A DNA stretch of 64,000 nt from Reticulitermes speratus (lineage: Eukaryota > Arthropoda > Insecta > Blattodea > Rhinotermitidae), in the NCBI GenBank assembly GCA_021186555.1, contig JAJKFL010000042.1, positions 25,791,521 through 25,855,520 of the forward strand, written 5' to 3'. Both the position numbers and the translations under genes were made by a program. Within the stretch, counting starts at the first letter, position 1. Every line of letters begins with the position of its first letter. The notes beneath the pieces were generated by a model that saw only the letters and a program-made list of their open reading frames with translations, did not search any database and was not told the DNA's origin. Of this stretch, positions 34,211-45,456 are shown in pieces.

Positions 34211-34386
34211 CTGTGCACGTGGTACGGGGCGGAGGAAGGGCCACGAATCCTTATGGTGCATGATGTCAGTCAGCAGATCTTGCAATACAGCATTATTCAG
34301 TGGTAGATTCAAGTCCACTTCAAGAGAGCGACGCCCACTTCTCCTTGTTGGTTGTAGATCAGCATCACTTTGGACACTACTTGTAT
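34211..34386 (-). CDS. Acf1: Acf1/BAZ1A-type protein, bromodomain exon 1
   Basis: Acceptor gttgatacag; two bases complete an Asp codon (g|at) with the PHD exon at 45293. It reads TSSVQSDADLQPTRRSGRRS, LEVDLNLPLNNAVLQDLLTD and IMHHKDSWPFLRPVPRAQ. The first part is a low-complexity linker with a basic RRSGRRS patch. The rest is helix Z and the start of the ZA loop (WPF, PV) of the bromodomain. The donor gtgatc is weaker than the GTAAGT-type donors elsewhere in this gene. A piggyBac element starts 37 bp into the following intron. Confidence 0.9.
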
Positions 34387-34997
34387 CTGTATCAACACAA
34401 AAATGCTGCTTAGACTTCTTTCTAATGGGAAGATAAAATTAACTCACAAATTTGGTAATTCAATAAACAATGTGTAGAAGTACAGTATATGCACTAATAT
34501 CAAGCTACACAGTTGTGCTCTGCATGCTTTGAGCAAACTACAATCAACACACAAGAACATTTTTAAGTTATTCTTTGCAGATAACTTGCAATTTTTTTTG
34601 TTACTTCTCTCATGCAATTAATTGTGATAAATATTTTCTAGGATAACCAGCCAGTCAATTTGAAGTCAAAATCCAACAGTCTGAAGAACCTCTCCATCTG
34701 CATCATCACGGTCCAATGCAATGGGTAAACAGTTGTTCATATGTATAGGCCCCCACCTTCAAGGACAACCAATGTCATCAATGCCATACGAAGGACCATG
34801 GGCCTATCTCAGCACCAACCAGCTCATTGTTGCTGATTTTTCATGTTGAGACAGTGACCCATCTGATGCTGTCATGTCTGCATGTTGCAACACTCCTGTT
34901 ATATTCTGCCACCTGCAGCAAAGCAGCCTTTCCAGTTCTGCTGATGCCTGCATGTGTTTAATTTAGCTCTTCACCACTGCTTCCCATGATACAAATT

Positions 34998-35670
34998 TCA
35001 ATTGAGATCTGCGCTCTTCTGGGATATTACACAGCATCGTGTGGACGTTTTGGGACAATGTATCGGTCCCATCTTCACGGGTCAAGAGTCCCAGTAGGAA
35101 AGAAAGCCAGCAACCTATAACACAGATTCTGGAAAGTACGGTGGGGTAGCAATACGTAGATGTGATGACAGCCAATAGGGTAGAACCAGGGTGAGAGAGG
35201 GGTGGATACAAACAACGTAAAGCTGCTAGGGGTACTGAGAATGCAAACAGCTAAGACAGCTGCAAAAAACATATATGGAATAGAGTAACAGTACAGGAGG
35301 AAAATATAACGATCAAGGTAGATAAATAAAATGCAAATAACCCAACAGTAAAAACAAAAAATACAAATAAATAAATTAGAAGAAGGAGGACTCAAAACAG
35401 TGTGGGGGGGTTTGAAGAGAGAGACGTAAAGTGGCTACTGGGATACCTGGGCAAGAACTGGTCTCAGTATGGTGAAGTTGTTGCCCTTGAGGCAGGGTGA
35501 GAATGGGAGAAAAATGTATGGAATGCAGCAGTAACAAGGAAGGGAAGTAAACGAATGTATTAATTAAAAGAGGGAATCGTAAAATAACTAATGAAAAATT
35601 AAAATAAAAGTAGAAGTAAACAATACCACACTACGCCCCGTAATATCCTAGAAGAGCGCAGATCTCATCA
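34998..35670. repeat. TCTTCTGGGATGTTA-family repeat, copy 3, with distant inverted partner
   Basis: gagatctgcgctcttctggg near 35000 and its inverted match near 35640-35668 (gaagagcgcagatctcatc on the plus strand) bound about 670 bp. Near 35075-35090 the plus strand has cccatcttcacgggtcaag, the family's central word. The interior has no recognised gene. Confidence 0.6.
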
Positions 35671-36510
35671 ACATCATGGAGGAAGCCTGAAATCAAAATT
35701 TTAATTGGTTCTAGAGGTTTTGGTTGGTAGGTCAATGAGATCAGGATCTGTGCAACCCAGATGATTCCAGAACCGACAATGGCCACAAGAAGTTGCCAGG
35801 AACAACAAATGATTTGCAAGAGAAAGGAGCTTACAAATTGAGAAAGAGGTATTAATCTGTGCATCTCATGTAAACAATGACTCATAAACCGACTGCAAAG
35901 TGATGTTAGGAAATGCCAAAACATCTCCATCATGTTTGTACCAATGTACTGGTTCAGTAGCTGTAATGGCTTTCAACAGCACCTTGGTAAATAGGAATCC
36001 AACACTGAAGCTGACCAGTCTGTTTCTACATTCCAGACAAATCATCTGTAGTTTTTGGACACATATGACAAGTTCTCAATACAGTGTTCTGAGTACATCA
36101 ATCCCTAATAATGACTAGGAGAAAATACCAGACTTTGATAGTGAACTGACATGGCTGGTTGCCCATCATTTTATCACTTGTACTGAGCATGATGAAATCT
36201 TCTAATTCTGATATAATATGGACAACAAAAACACCAGCCCAACTGGTATACATGCTATGGACCAAGGACAGAACAGCCAAAAATAGAAGACAGAGACCAC
36301 ACAGACATACACATATCAAACATCACAAAGCTTGGAACCACTTAGAACCATGGAGAACCACCCAATATAAAGTTCCTACAAATTACACAGCAGCATATAT
36401 GGAACAACAATAAAGCCTCTGAGTAATTCCCTCATATAACTCTAAGATACTTTTCAGAAGAAATTTTCGGTTTCATTTTCATGCAAGTAAAGTAGTGGGT
36501 AAATAAAAAA
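35671..36510. other. Acf1 intron sequence, no element identified
   Basis: The small frames on both strands show no family motifs. Confidence 0.4.
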
Positions 36511-36520
36511 ATAAAATACA

Positions 36521-37030
36521 GGGTCTCCCTAATCAGGCTGCACTTTTAAAACAATCATATCCCAGAACTGAATAAAGCTAAACATACGAAACAAAATGTA
36601 CTTCACTGGACATTTTACCTACGTTCACAAATGTTCTATGAGGCTTCTTCATGTATTGTAACAAATGTATAATCTTAACTGTGGCAACAGCCACAACTAT
36701 TCTGGCTCACAGTTCGTGAAAGATTCATGGTAGGGGGTCTGATATACCATTCCTTGACACAGCCTTGCAGGGAAGTCTGCTGCAGTGGAATCAGGTACCC
36801 ACAGGGGCCAAACAAATTTAAGTACTGGGCAAGGTCTCTATTAAGCTTGTGTTTCATGGGCACGTGTATTTTCTACTCCAAATATCACGTTTGTTCACTG
36901 TGCCACTTATGTGGAAGGTGGGCTCATCACTAGCTCATAAAACACTGTGCAACCTGATTTTGGAAATCCCATATATGCACACAACAGAACCTGTTCTTTA
37001 CAGCCCTAAAGAACTGCGAACACCAAATGT
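36521..37030 (-). mobile_element. Degenerate Tc1/mariner-like relic
   Basis: An acagggtctccctaatcag end at 36518 resembles a mariner-type terminus. On the minus strand about 36930-36680 short family-like words appear (DEPTFHISGT at the first catalytic region, later VYQTPTMNLS). No intact frame and no second terminus found. Confidence 0.4.
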
Positions 37031-38956
37031 AAACTAACAATACAGAAATTGTTTCAATGAAACCTAGAACATATTAATATCCCAGTACATTTCAGATGAG
37101 TTCTGAATTTCATATTCTGTAAGTGTGGTAAATTATAGGGAAAGTTTTCTTTATCACACATATCAATGGCTTTAAAATGTCATGTCTAGCCCTATGACCT
37201 GCAGAATGCGTTCATTTTGGAAAATAAAAACAGTGGTGGCAGTGCTCTTAGAACAAACTACGCGAATTAAAGGCAAACACAGTCTAAACCTTTTCCAGCA
37301 ACAACATTTTCAACATTTGTTTTAGGAAACACCTATTCTGTATACTCTGTTTTACTTCCGTGCAATTATGTTTCATGCTGACATGGATGGCCATGCTCAA
37401 GATGGTAACAGGACAAAAATTCTCATATTCACTTAAATAACACATTTTTTTCTTCAGATTACTATGCTCACCACAGCATAATCAGTTACAGGTACAAATT
37501 TGCACATTTAAGGTCTGTTGAAAAAATTGCGAAAAATGACTACGTATAAACTTCGTCATGTCTGTCTGTCTGTCTGTCCATGGGCATGGAACAACTTGGC
37601 TCCTACTCGACAGATTTTCATGAAATTTGATATTTGATTATTCTTTGAAAATCTGTCAAGAAAATTAAAGTTTTATTAAAATCTGACAAGAATAACGGGT
37701 ACTTTAGGTGAAGACCTATGTACATTTATGATAATATCTCCCTGAATTCTTCTTAGAATGAGAAATGTTTCAAACAAAAGTTGTAGAGAAAATCAAAACA
37801 TACATTTTATATTCAGGAACATTTTTACAAAAATCGTGCCATTTATAAGCTAATGTGGAAAAATATGGTACAGCCAGACAGACCACAGACGACACTGTAA
37901 TATGGCGCATGTGCTCTGCATGCTGGATAACTAAGGTTACACACACACACTCAAAATATGTAATACTTATTGCTTTTCGACGGCACCAATGGTTATGTGA
38001 ATGTGCCCCAATGTTACGTTTAGATGTACATTGCCCATCTTGTCCATCATCACTAATCATTCAACTCATCACCAACCCTATCATTCCAACCAAAAAGCCA
38101 CATGGACTTTGTAAAAAGGATCAGTATCAAGTGAGATGAATACTAACTACATTATGGTGTAACATGTTCATACAGAACACACTGCTGCCACAGCTCCTGT
38201 GAAACCATTTCAACAAACTTATTATCTTGCTCATAATGTATATGTATATGTACAGTTACCCCTCACCCACAGTAATTCTGCCCTGTGTGGTTTCGACAAT
38301 ATGCAGTTTAAAATAACTATACATACAGAAAATAAAATTGGCTGAATGGTGAAAAATTTAAATAAAACACAAACACAGTCACTCACCCAACTGTCGCAGA
38401 AGCTGGTGGCATCAGTTACCAAGCACTGTGTAAATGTTTAATGTCCAAAAATGTATGTATTGTAAGTGGTGGGAGGTGGTGGTCCATAAGTGTCTACATT
38501 CACATAAAACTATTTTTTTCCACCAGAAATTTACACAAAGTGGTTTTGCCTAACATGCCGTGATCACTCCCAAAAACCCCTATTTGGACAAGGGATCACT
38601 ATACCTCAAAAGAGAAATGCTGAAATGATTTCCTATACAATTTAGTAAGAGAACGGGCAAAAGAAAGCAATTTAAAAAATGGTATATGTGTGCATGCATA
38701 CACAGACACACACACACACATGGCACACGCATATACACACATACACAGAACTGAGCAAAGCAACACTTAAAACTGTCTTCAGAGGCCTAGCCCTGGACCT
38801 CAGACCACACTATCAAAAAATGCAAATGCAGCATGTGCACCAACATGAATTAATCACATTTTCTCTTTCTTGCATACATAATAAATTAATACCAAGCATG
38901 AATAATATCTGTATATCAAACATGAAACCTGAGGTTCTCGAAGTGGTGACTATAAA
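37031..38956. other. Acf1 intron sequence with microsatellites
   Basis: Contains a (TCTG)n run at about 37558-37578 inside a repeat whose diverged inverse occurs near 60217-60270, and a CA-rich microsatellite at about 38700-38745. No gene seen. Confidence 0.4.
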
Positions 38957-39013
38957 AGCTGCAATCTTCTGGGATGTGACACTGACCACAGCCACACATT
39001 CCAGAAGACAGCT
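38957..39013. repeat. TCTTCTGGGATGTTA-family repeat, copy 4 (internally deleted)
   Basis: Only the two ends remain: agctgcaatcttctgggatg and, reversed, agctgtcttctggaatgtg, 57 bp in all. It looks like a foldback that lost its centre. Confidence 0.65.
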
Positions 39014-40850
39014 GATCACAATGACCTAGTCAGTACGAACTAAACTACTGTATTAACTTCATTATGTAAGTATAACAATTTCATACACACACACAAGGTA
39101 TCCACTTATGCACGATCCTGTGAGAAATAAAAGCAGGGGAAATTTTTCAAGTCATTGCAAGCCACCACTGGTATGCCTATTCATCCTGATGAGCTGAACA
39201 CAGCAAGCACGTCAAATGAATGTCTGTGCATGTTAAAAGCTGCAGGACTAAACTCATGCTGGAACAATGGACAGGATAAAGGAACAAGTGCTTCTGGTGG
39301 CTTTGTTAGTACAATGAACAGAGAAATATGGCACTTGCAGAATACTTAAATATGCTCAGAATACAAAAAAATACAAACACACCATCCCAGGAATTACTCC
39401 GCAGACGTTTGGCAAAGACGGAGATCTTAGCCACAGCTGCAGTGGCACTGCAGCGACGCAGCTTAATTGTCAGTTGCCTTGTGATGTCGATCCCTCCATC
39501 TGCAGACCAATCAGAGGCCTTACAGATACTCTAACTACCAGATACTCAATCCAGCTTACACTCAATAGTGTAAAATCATATAGTATCAACAAAAGTTACA
39601 TGTTGCACATAAAGGGCAAAATAGTTTTAAACCTAATGCCTATTTTACCATGAGGTAAACATCTAAATGTAAATTATCCTGACCCCTGCTAATATTGATG
39701 CAGACCTCTAAGGTTACTTCTGTCAATTTTTCCACAGCCCTTTCCTCTAGTTGCAAGCAGTGCATGCACATATACACACGTGCACATAATTTAACTCTGT
39801 TACCAATTAGATGTATTTGTAGCTGCCTGTAGCACATCCCCAACATTTCATATTTGCCTGGCAGGTTGACTGGCAGGGGTAACCAAATGCTGGAACTGTG
39901 TGGTGTGTTAATAAGAAAGTACACCTGTCTTGATGTGGCATTAATATGCGTTTCTTGAACATTTATTCATCCATACCTTAAAGCATGTTTTACAAGATAC
40001 GAATTTTTCTCAGGAAAATTATAGCATACTTTGAAGAAGGTGCAATATATGAAAATAATAGATTTGAAATGTGATTATGGTGTATACAATATCAATGTTT
40101 CTTCAAAAGATGACAATGTAGCTGGAGGGTGGTACAATGAGATGCGAACAATAGACCTTAAATAGACACAGAAATTCCACATTTCATTTGATTACAAATG
40201 GGAGTCATTCACATACCGATGGCTAGTTCAAAAATGCCACTTCCCTTCTATCAGTTACATGCCCAAGATAATCAAAATGATATTCACAGACTTGAGTGGG
40301 AGGTACCAGGATCTTTTGAGATCTCAAAACAGTACTGTGACACAAGATGAAGAGCAGAAATTTCTGATCAGTGCAACTGGATTTACCCGTATGTGGGCAA
40401 GGACTGATGTGTTGGTCAGAGAAATGTACTCACATCCATACAAGGCTTGAGCAGTAACGCAACGTTAACGCTTTGGAAACAAATGACACAAAAGCAATCA
40501 GCAATCTAACCTGTACAATGTCCACTTCGTGCACTGCTAAGGGCATGTTTAGATTTGTACAAAACAGTGACCACAAAATATATTTCCTAAGATGTGGGAA
40601 AATCTTAAATCAAGAATCCTGAAATCAGTATTCTACTATATCAGTGAACATGTGATGTCAAAACACAAACATGCACCATGGTGAATGGATTGCTAGCAGA
40701 CCTGTGTGTGCTATGACAACTCTTCTTACCCACTTTAATTTTACACAAAAACTGCCTATGATTTACTGCTCAGAATTACTTACTCCTCAAACAAGTATTG
40801 CCTTGGCATATGACATTTCCCATTTAAACCACACAATACTCTCTGATATA
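39014..40850. other. Acf1 intron sequence, no element identified
   Basis: No frame with recognisable content and no structured repeat seen. Confidence 0.4.
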
Positions 40851-40855
40851 TTATA

Positions 40856-41135
40856 AAAGGTAAAGATAAAGGTCACCCCATGACATGCCTATTCAGGCAC
40901 GGAGGGAAGGCGGAGATATACCTCCAACCCATTTGCTACCCAGCACTAGAAGGAGATAGGTGGTCAGCACCACGCTCTGGCTGAGAAAGACCTGGTACCC
41001 ATTGTACAGGAGGCTGGGATTGCATTGGGGCCCATCTAGAGAGTGCAGAAAATCTTGCTCCCACTGGGATTCAATTCCCGAACCATACAACTCGTCAGCG
41101 AGCTGTATACCGACTACACTATCCTGGCCACCAAA
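40856..41135 (-). mobile_element. tRNA-derived SINE, family 1 (best copy)
   Basis: On the minus strand box-A-like tagtgtagtcggtatacag and box-B-like ggttcgggaattgaatccc stand at tRNA-like spacing. They are followed by the family body (cccagcctcctgtacaatgg, gtaccaggtctttctcagcc) and a tail of ggtaaagataaaggt type. The clearest evidence that the family derives from a tRNA. Confidence 0.75.
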
Positions 41136-41144
41136 TTGTATAAT

Positions 41145-41460
41145 GACAACTGTGAATATGAATGTCAAGTTCTCCATTCAGTTTTTCCACAACACCATTC
41201 TTGGAACCTGTCATTGCAGGAGAAAAATCTGTCACTAAACACACAAGTCTGTCATGTTGGAGTTTGTATTTTTCAAGAATTTTATCAAATTCATCAGTAG
41301 AACCATACATTGCTATTTGTTCCAAAAGTTATGTAGCAACATACAAGTAATTTCCAAGAACAAACACTGCCAGCTGAGCAGTATCTTCACCATCTATGCT
41401 TTCATGAACTGCTACTGATTTGATCACAGTGGTGCTAATGAAGATTACAGTCATCTGGGG
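41145..41460 (-). pseudogene. hAT-like transposase fragment (ZMYM6/GTF2IRD2 type)
   Basis: The minus strand encodes VHESIDGEDTAQLAVFVLGN, then after a stop LLEQIAMYGSTDEFDKILEK and DRLVCLVTDFSPAMTGSKNG followed by VVEKL. These match the segment of hAT-derived proteins around DES-D-xAQLxVF and LVCLVTDGxPAMTGxxxGVV. Only about 100 residues remain, squeezed between a SINE and a foldback repeat. Confidence 0.75.
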
Positions 41461-41580
41461 ATATGACACCATGTCGATTGGTATGTAGGTAAGATCAGTT
41501 ATGAGACAGTACACTTCTCCAAAATGCTGGTAACTAAATACCCATCTACACGACATCATATCCCAGAAGAGAGGTATCTT
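41449..41580. repeat. TCTTCTGGGATGTTA-family repeat, copy 5
   Basis: tcatctggggatatgacacc at the left and, reversed, cctcttctgggatatgatgt at the right enclose a diverged centre. About 130 bp. Confidence 0.6.
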
Positions 41581-41611
41581 CAGAGCCAGAACTTTTTTCA
41601 TCCCAGAGGAC

Positions 41612-41800
41612 AGTAATCTTCCAACACTCCGTTGCTCTTTAATGTAGTATCATTATTCACACAATCTTTCTTCCCCTGACACAGAATACAGCAGTCTTCC
41701 TACATTCTGTTGCCCTTTTAATGTAGTATCATTACTCACACAATCTTTCTTCCCCCACCACAGAACACAGCAATCTTCCAACATTGCATTGCTCTTTTAA
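41612..41800 (+). repeat. 79-bp minisatellite, left part
   Basis: The unit contains gctcttttaatgtagtatca, ttactcacacaatctttctt and cagaacacagcaatcttcca. Unit words start at 41634, 41712 and 41791, giving spacings of 78 and 79 bp. The array stops exactly at a TTAA within the unit, where a piggyBac relic is inserted, and resumes at 43136. Confidence 0.9.
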
Positions 41801-43139
41801 CCTTTATAAAGTATGAGAGATTTAAATCCCAAAGTAGCCTCTGACGGTCAGGGTTCTTTTCACTTCAAATGCCCGTTGTCACATCTGCTGATATTATCAG
41901 TTATATTTCATACATTTTTAAAGATAAAAACTTCAAATAAACAGTACATGCTTAAGAATGAATCCATCTACCAGTTACGTAAGTTTCAAGAAAATCCACC
42001 TATTTTTACGCAGCTTAGTTGAAGGTCATTTTTTATTCTGTTTACTTTTCACTTTAAGCTGCATTTTCTAGATTTATTCTTTTCAAATAGATCCTGCTGT
42101 AAGTGGAGACCCTGTGCTATAAAATTTGGAGCTGACTGTACATGTCATCATATTTCCTCAGATGTTGTTGAGGTTTCAGTCTTAGGTTTCATGGTAGTGC
42201 TGGCTTATCTGGGTGCTGAGGCGAATATGAGTTCATATGCTATCAGTGAGAGAAAAGGAATGCATACAGACATTTATAGCTCTGGTTAGTGCAATATGTG
42301 ACCAGAGGCAAATGTCCCTCATTCTGCTGTAAGGATTTCTTCGTGACTCTTTTTAATTTTAGGCTCATGCTTATGTCTATCTTTAACTCAACAGTTCTGT
42401 CCATTCTGTCACAGCAATAACATGCGACAGGCCAGGAAGTGCTGACGCTTGAATCACAATCAGAGTCAGACACTGACTTATGCAATGTAAGAGAATTCGG
42501 TACCATGTGTGTTCTGCCAAAAACAAAGGAACAAGAACGAAATTCAAGTGTCAAAAATGCAACACAGGGTTGTGTGCTACCCCATGTTTTGAGGTATATC
42601 ACACCAAACTGCATTTCTGAGGACCAACTGACACTAATATTGAAAGGTAGAACCCACAAATGTAAGTAAATATTACCACTGAAGTTACTGAACTGATATT
42701 TTTCAGTAGCGTTTTCTTTATGAAATAATGGGGGTGAAGGGGTTGTGGATTTTACAGAAGGGGCTTTATGAAGAAACAGAGACTTGTCAGAAGGTCCCTT
42801 ATGTGTGCGTATTTGCTTCACTTCGCCAATATGAGAAAAAAATAAGAACTACTGCCTGGAGACGTTTATAAATAATTCGTGACTGCTGGAACAACAATAA
42901 GGCTGTTAGAAAGAAAAATTAAACCTCATCAGCAATAAAATTAACTAGAATTAAATTTCACACAATCTTTTAGCTTATACAAGCCTTTTAGACAAATACT
43001 GCGAAAAAGACACATGTAATTATAGATGCAAAAAATTTTAAAAATGACATGGCATTGCAGGACAATGTTTTCCCCTTCAGCCATTGAGGGCATTTACATT
43101 ACTGGGACAGTGTTTTCCCATTCAGGCGTAAAGGGTTAA
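41797..43139 (+). mobile_element. piggyBac relic inserted in the minisatellite
   Basis: TTAA at 41797-41800 and 43136-43139. The ends ttaacctttataaagtatg and, reversed, ttaaccctttacgcctgaat are imperfect inverted repeats. Inside, on the plus strand about 42520-42620, is the family's C-terminal cysteine-rich end: TKFKCQKCNTGLCATPCFEV then YHTKLHF and a stop. The rest of the transposase is deleted or unrecognisable. Confidence 0.8.
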
Positions 43140-43700
43140 TCTTTTCTCCCCCAACACAGAACACAGCAATCTTCTAACATTCTGTAGCTCTTTTAATGCA
43201 GTATCATTATTCACGCAATCTTTCTTCCCTCAACACAGAACACAGCAACCTTCCAACATTCCATTGCTCTTTTAATGCAGTATCATTACTCACACAATCT
43301 TTCTTCTCCCGACACAGACACAATAACCATCCAACATTCTGTTGCTCTTTTAATGTAGTATCATTACTCACACAATCTTTCTTCTCCCGACACAGAACAC
43401 AGCAATCTTCCATCGTTCCGTAGCTCTTTTAATGTAGTATCATTATTCACACAATCTTTCTTCCCTCAACACAGAACACAGCAACCTTCCAACATTCCGT
43501 TGCTCTTTTAATGCAGTATCATTACTCACACAATCTTTCTTCCCCCGACACAGAACACAATAACCTACCAACATTCTGTTGCTCTTTTAATGCAGTATCA
43601 TTACTCACACAATCTTTCTTCCCCCGACACAGAACACAATAACCTACCAACATTCTGTTGCTCTTTTAATGTAGTATCATTACTCACACAATCTTTCTAG
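43136..43700 (+). repeat. 79-bp minisatellite, right part
   Basis: Unit words (gctcttttaatg) start at 43187, 43266, 43344, 43423, 43502, 43581 and 43660: spacings of 79, 78, 79, 79, 79 and 79 bp. Units differ at a few positions (tccgt/tctgt, cagcaa/caataa). Together with the left part about ten units are present. Confidence 0.92.
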
Positions 43701-43760
43701 ATGGGATATATGACATAATAGCAGCCATAAACAATGGATGTAAAGTAAATGTAGATTACG

Positions 43761-43807
43761 AGCCCCCTGAAGATGGCCTTGTAAAGGCTGAAACATATGT
43801 AGGGGTC
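43761..43807 (+). ncRNA. Hammerhead-ribozyme-like motif with complete core
   Basis: Stem I left CCCC (43763-43766), CUGAAGA (43767-43773, fits CUGANGA), a U, hairpin GCCUU-GUA-AAGGC flanked by a G-U pair, GAAA (43790-43793), stem III A-U and C-G pairs around loop AUAU (43793-43800), A17 at 43801, then GGGG (43802-43805) pairing with CCCC. Predicted cleavage after 43801. The tail after it (gtgcatttcgttggtgtgta) resembles the arms of the foldback at 25561-25759. Small type I hammerheads like this are known from Penelope-like elements and retrozymes. The extra U before helix II departs from the textbook core. Confidence 0.45.
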
Positions 43808-43859
43808 AAAGAATAAAAAGTGAAAATATAGTGCATTTCGTTGGTGTGTAATTTGTGAG

Positions 43860-44565
43860 TTGTTAAAAAATGCACGGTGAAGATAATATAAAATTTTGTT
43901 GCTTGTTCAACACAGTATCATTAATTCATTCTTTTCTTCTGCAAAATTAGATGACAGTCAGTCACCTTCTAACATTCTGTTGATATCTTAACACAGTATC
44001 AACCTGTTACGTTTCGTTCGTCCAGCCTTCTCAGTAAATATCACAACCACGAACTGTACATCAAGTTCACACCACTGTCCTGAATACTGGCATTGCCACA
44101 AGTGTGTTTCAAAATGCCACTAATTCAGCCATGAAAATTCTGTCCTCACCTACCAAAGGATTTGTTTTATCAACTCCTAGAAATATTTTGTTCCCTGATC
44201 TGCCTTTGTTCATGTCCTGTATCTCTGACATTTTTTATGCACTTGTAACAGCACACACATCTTTCAAAGACAGTATGTTCCACGGTACCTCTTCATTTTA
44301 TTTATGTCACATTACAAGCCAGTTGAATGAAAAACTTAGCAGCACTAAAGTACTGTAAAATCTCAAATGCAAGACAGACTATTTATGCACAACGTTGCTG
44401 AACTAAACAATGTAGAGCAACTTTGTCTAATGTTGCACAACAACACTAAGAACTCGCTGCCAGAGGTTCCAAATAGAAATGAACAGAGATTTTATATGAA
44501 ATGAACGCCACATTCCTAAGGCCATAAGACAGAGTTTCAAGGAATACAACAAGACACTATAAACA
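43860..44565. other. Acf1 intron sequence, no element identified
   Basis: Includes further monomer-like scraps (aacattctgttgatatctta, acacagtatca near 43970-44005), probably distant minisatellite debris. No gene. Confidence 0.4.
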
Positions 44566-44567
44566 TT

Positions 44568-44712
44568 CATATCTTCTGGGATGTTATGCCATGTGGACTG
44601 GTATATAGTTACAGACATTTCAAAGGATCAACGTGCCTTCATATTGAGAGTCAAGCAGCCCTAGAAAAGTACTGCTTGACCCTGAAGATGAATGCACTAC
44701 TAATCCATTAAA
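44568..44712. repeat. TCTTCTGGGATGTTA-family repeat, copy 6
   Basis: Begins atcttctgggatgttatgcc. The centre has ttgaccctgaagatgaatgc and its decayed inverse (cttcatattgagagtcaag). The right outer end is lost. Confidence 0.65.
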
Positions 44713-45292
44713 TGGAAATGAAGCAAATACTATAATAATTTCATACTTAGGCTGCTATCATATATTGTATGAGCAGTTGTGGACATCCCACAATGAGTGG
44801 TGGTTCTAACAGGTTGCCATGGATCTAACAGTCCAGTTCCATGGAGCAGAGCCAGCCTTAAGAGGCAAAACGCCATTCAGCCAGGCTGGGAATTACCTAT
44901 CTTTTAAGGAACCTTAAGTTCCATTGCTGAACCAAAGCTTGCTATTCACATGTCCTTGGCATAAACCAGACCTTAAAGATCCAATTTAACAGCACGTGGG
45001 AAATAATTATTTTACAAAATAACAGCCTACAATGGTTTAGGATGCAAATGGACTCATGTTGCCTTTGTAATCCTTCCTTTATATGAATAGTGTGAAGAAT
45101 AATGAAAAGTTTTGAGCAGATGGGTGGAGTGAAAACCGCATTTATTTTGGTCTGCATTAACAGACAAATCTGAGAAGATTCACTATTATACCTCTCACAT
45201 CTGTATTAAAAATTGTGGTGAATAAATTTCAGTAAATTTGCCTTCCTACTTTCCATTCCAACAATTAACAAAATCAACACCTTACTTCTCAC

Positions 45293-45456
45293 CTTTCATC
45301 ATTTTGCACTTAGGACAAAACCACTTTCCTCTTGGGACCTTCTTCAACGGCGGCACAACACACTCAATGTGGAACAGAAGGGGACATGAGTCGCAGCATA
45401 GTAAGTGACCACCAAAGCCACATGTATTGCATACATCTTTCATCTCAGTCACTTTG
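45293..45456 (-). CDS. Acf1: Acf1/BAZ1A-type protein, second PHD finger exon
   Basis: Acceptor tttatttcag, donor gtgaga; phase 2 in, phase 1 out. It completes an Asn (aa|c) and reads KVTEMKDVCNTCGFGGHLLC, CDSCPLLFHIECVVPPLKKV and PRGKWFCPKCKMMK. The C4HC3 zinc ligands of a PHD finger are all present: CNTC, CDSC, the His of LFH, IEC, CPKC. The aromatic-free CGFGGHLLCC start suggests it may not read H3K4me3. It directly follows the exon carrying the end of the first PHD finger. Confidence 0.92.

Noticed and set aside
42243..42821. 192-codon minus-strand open frame, one of the longest in the window
   Set aside because: It runs antisense through a piggyBac relic whose plus strand encodes the recognisable Cys-rich transposase end (42520-42620). 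The frame itself shows no family motif.
41612..43700. Regularly spaced repeats suggesting a CRISPR array
   Set aside because: Units are contiguous 79-bp monomers without unique spacers, in a eukaryotic intron; this is a minisatellite.
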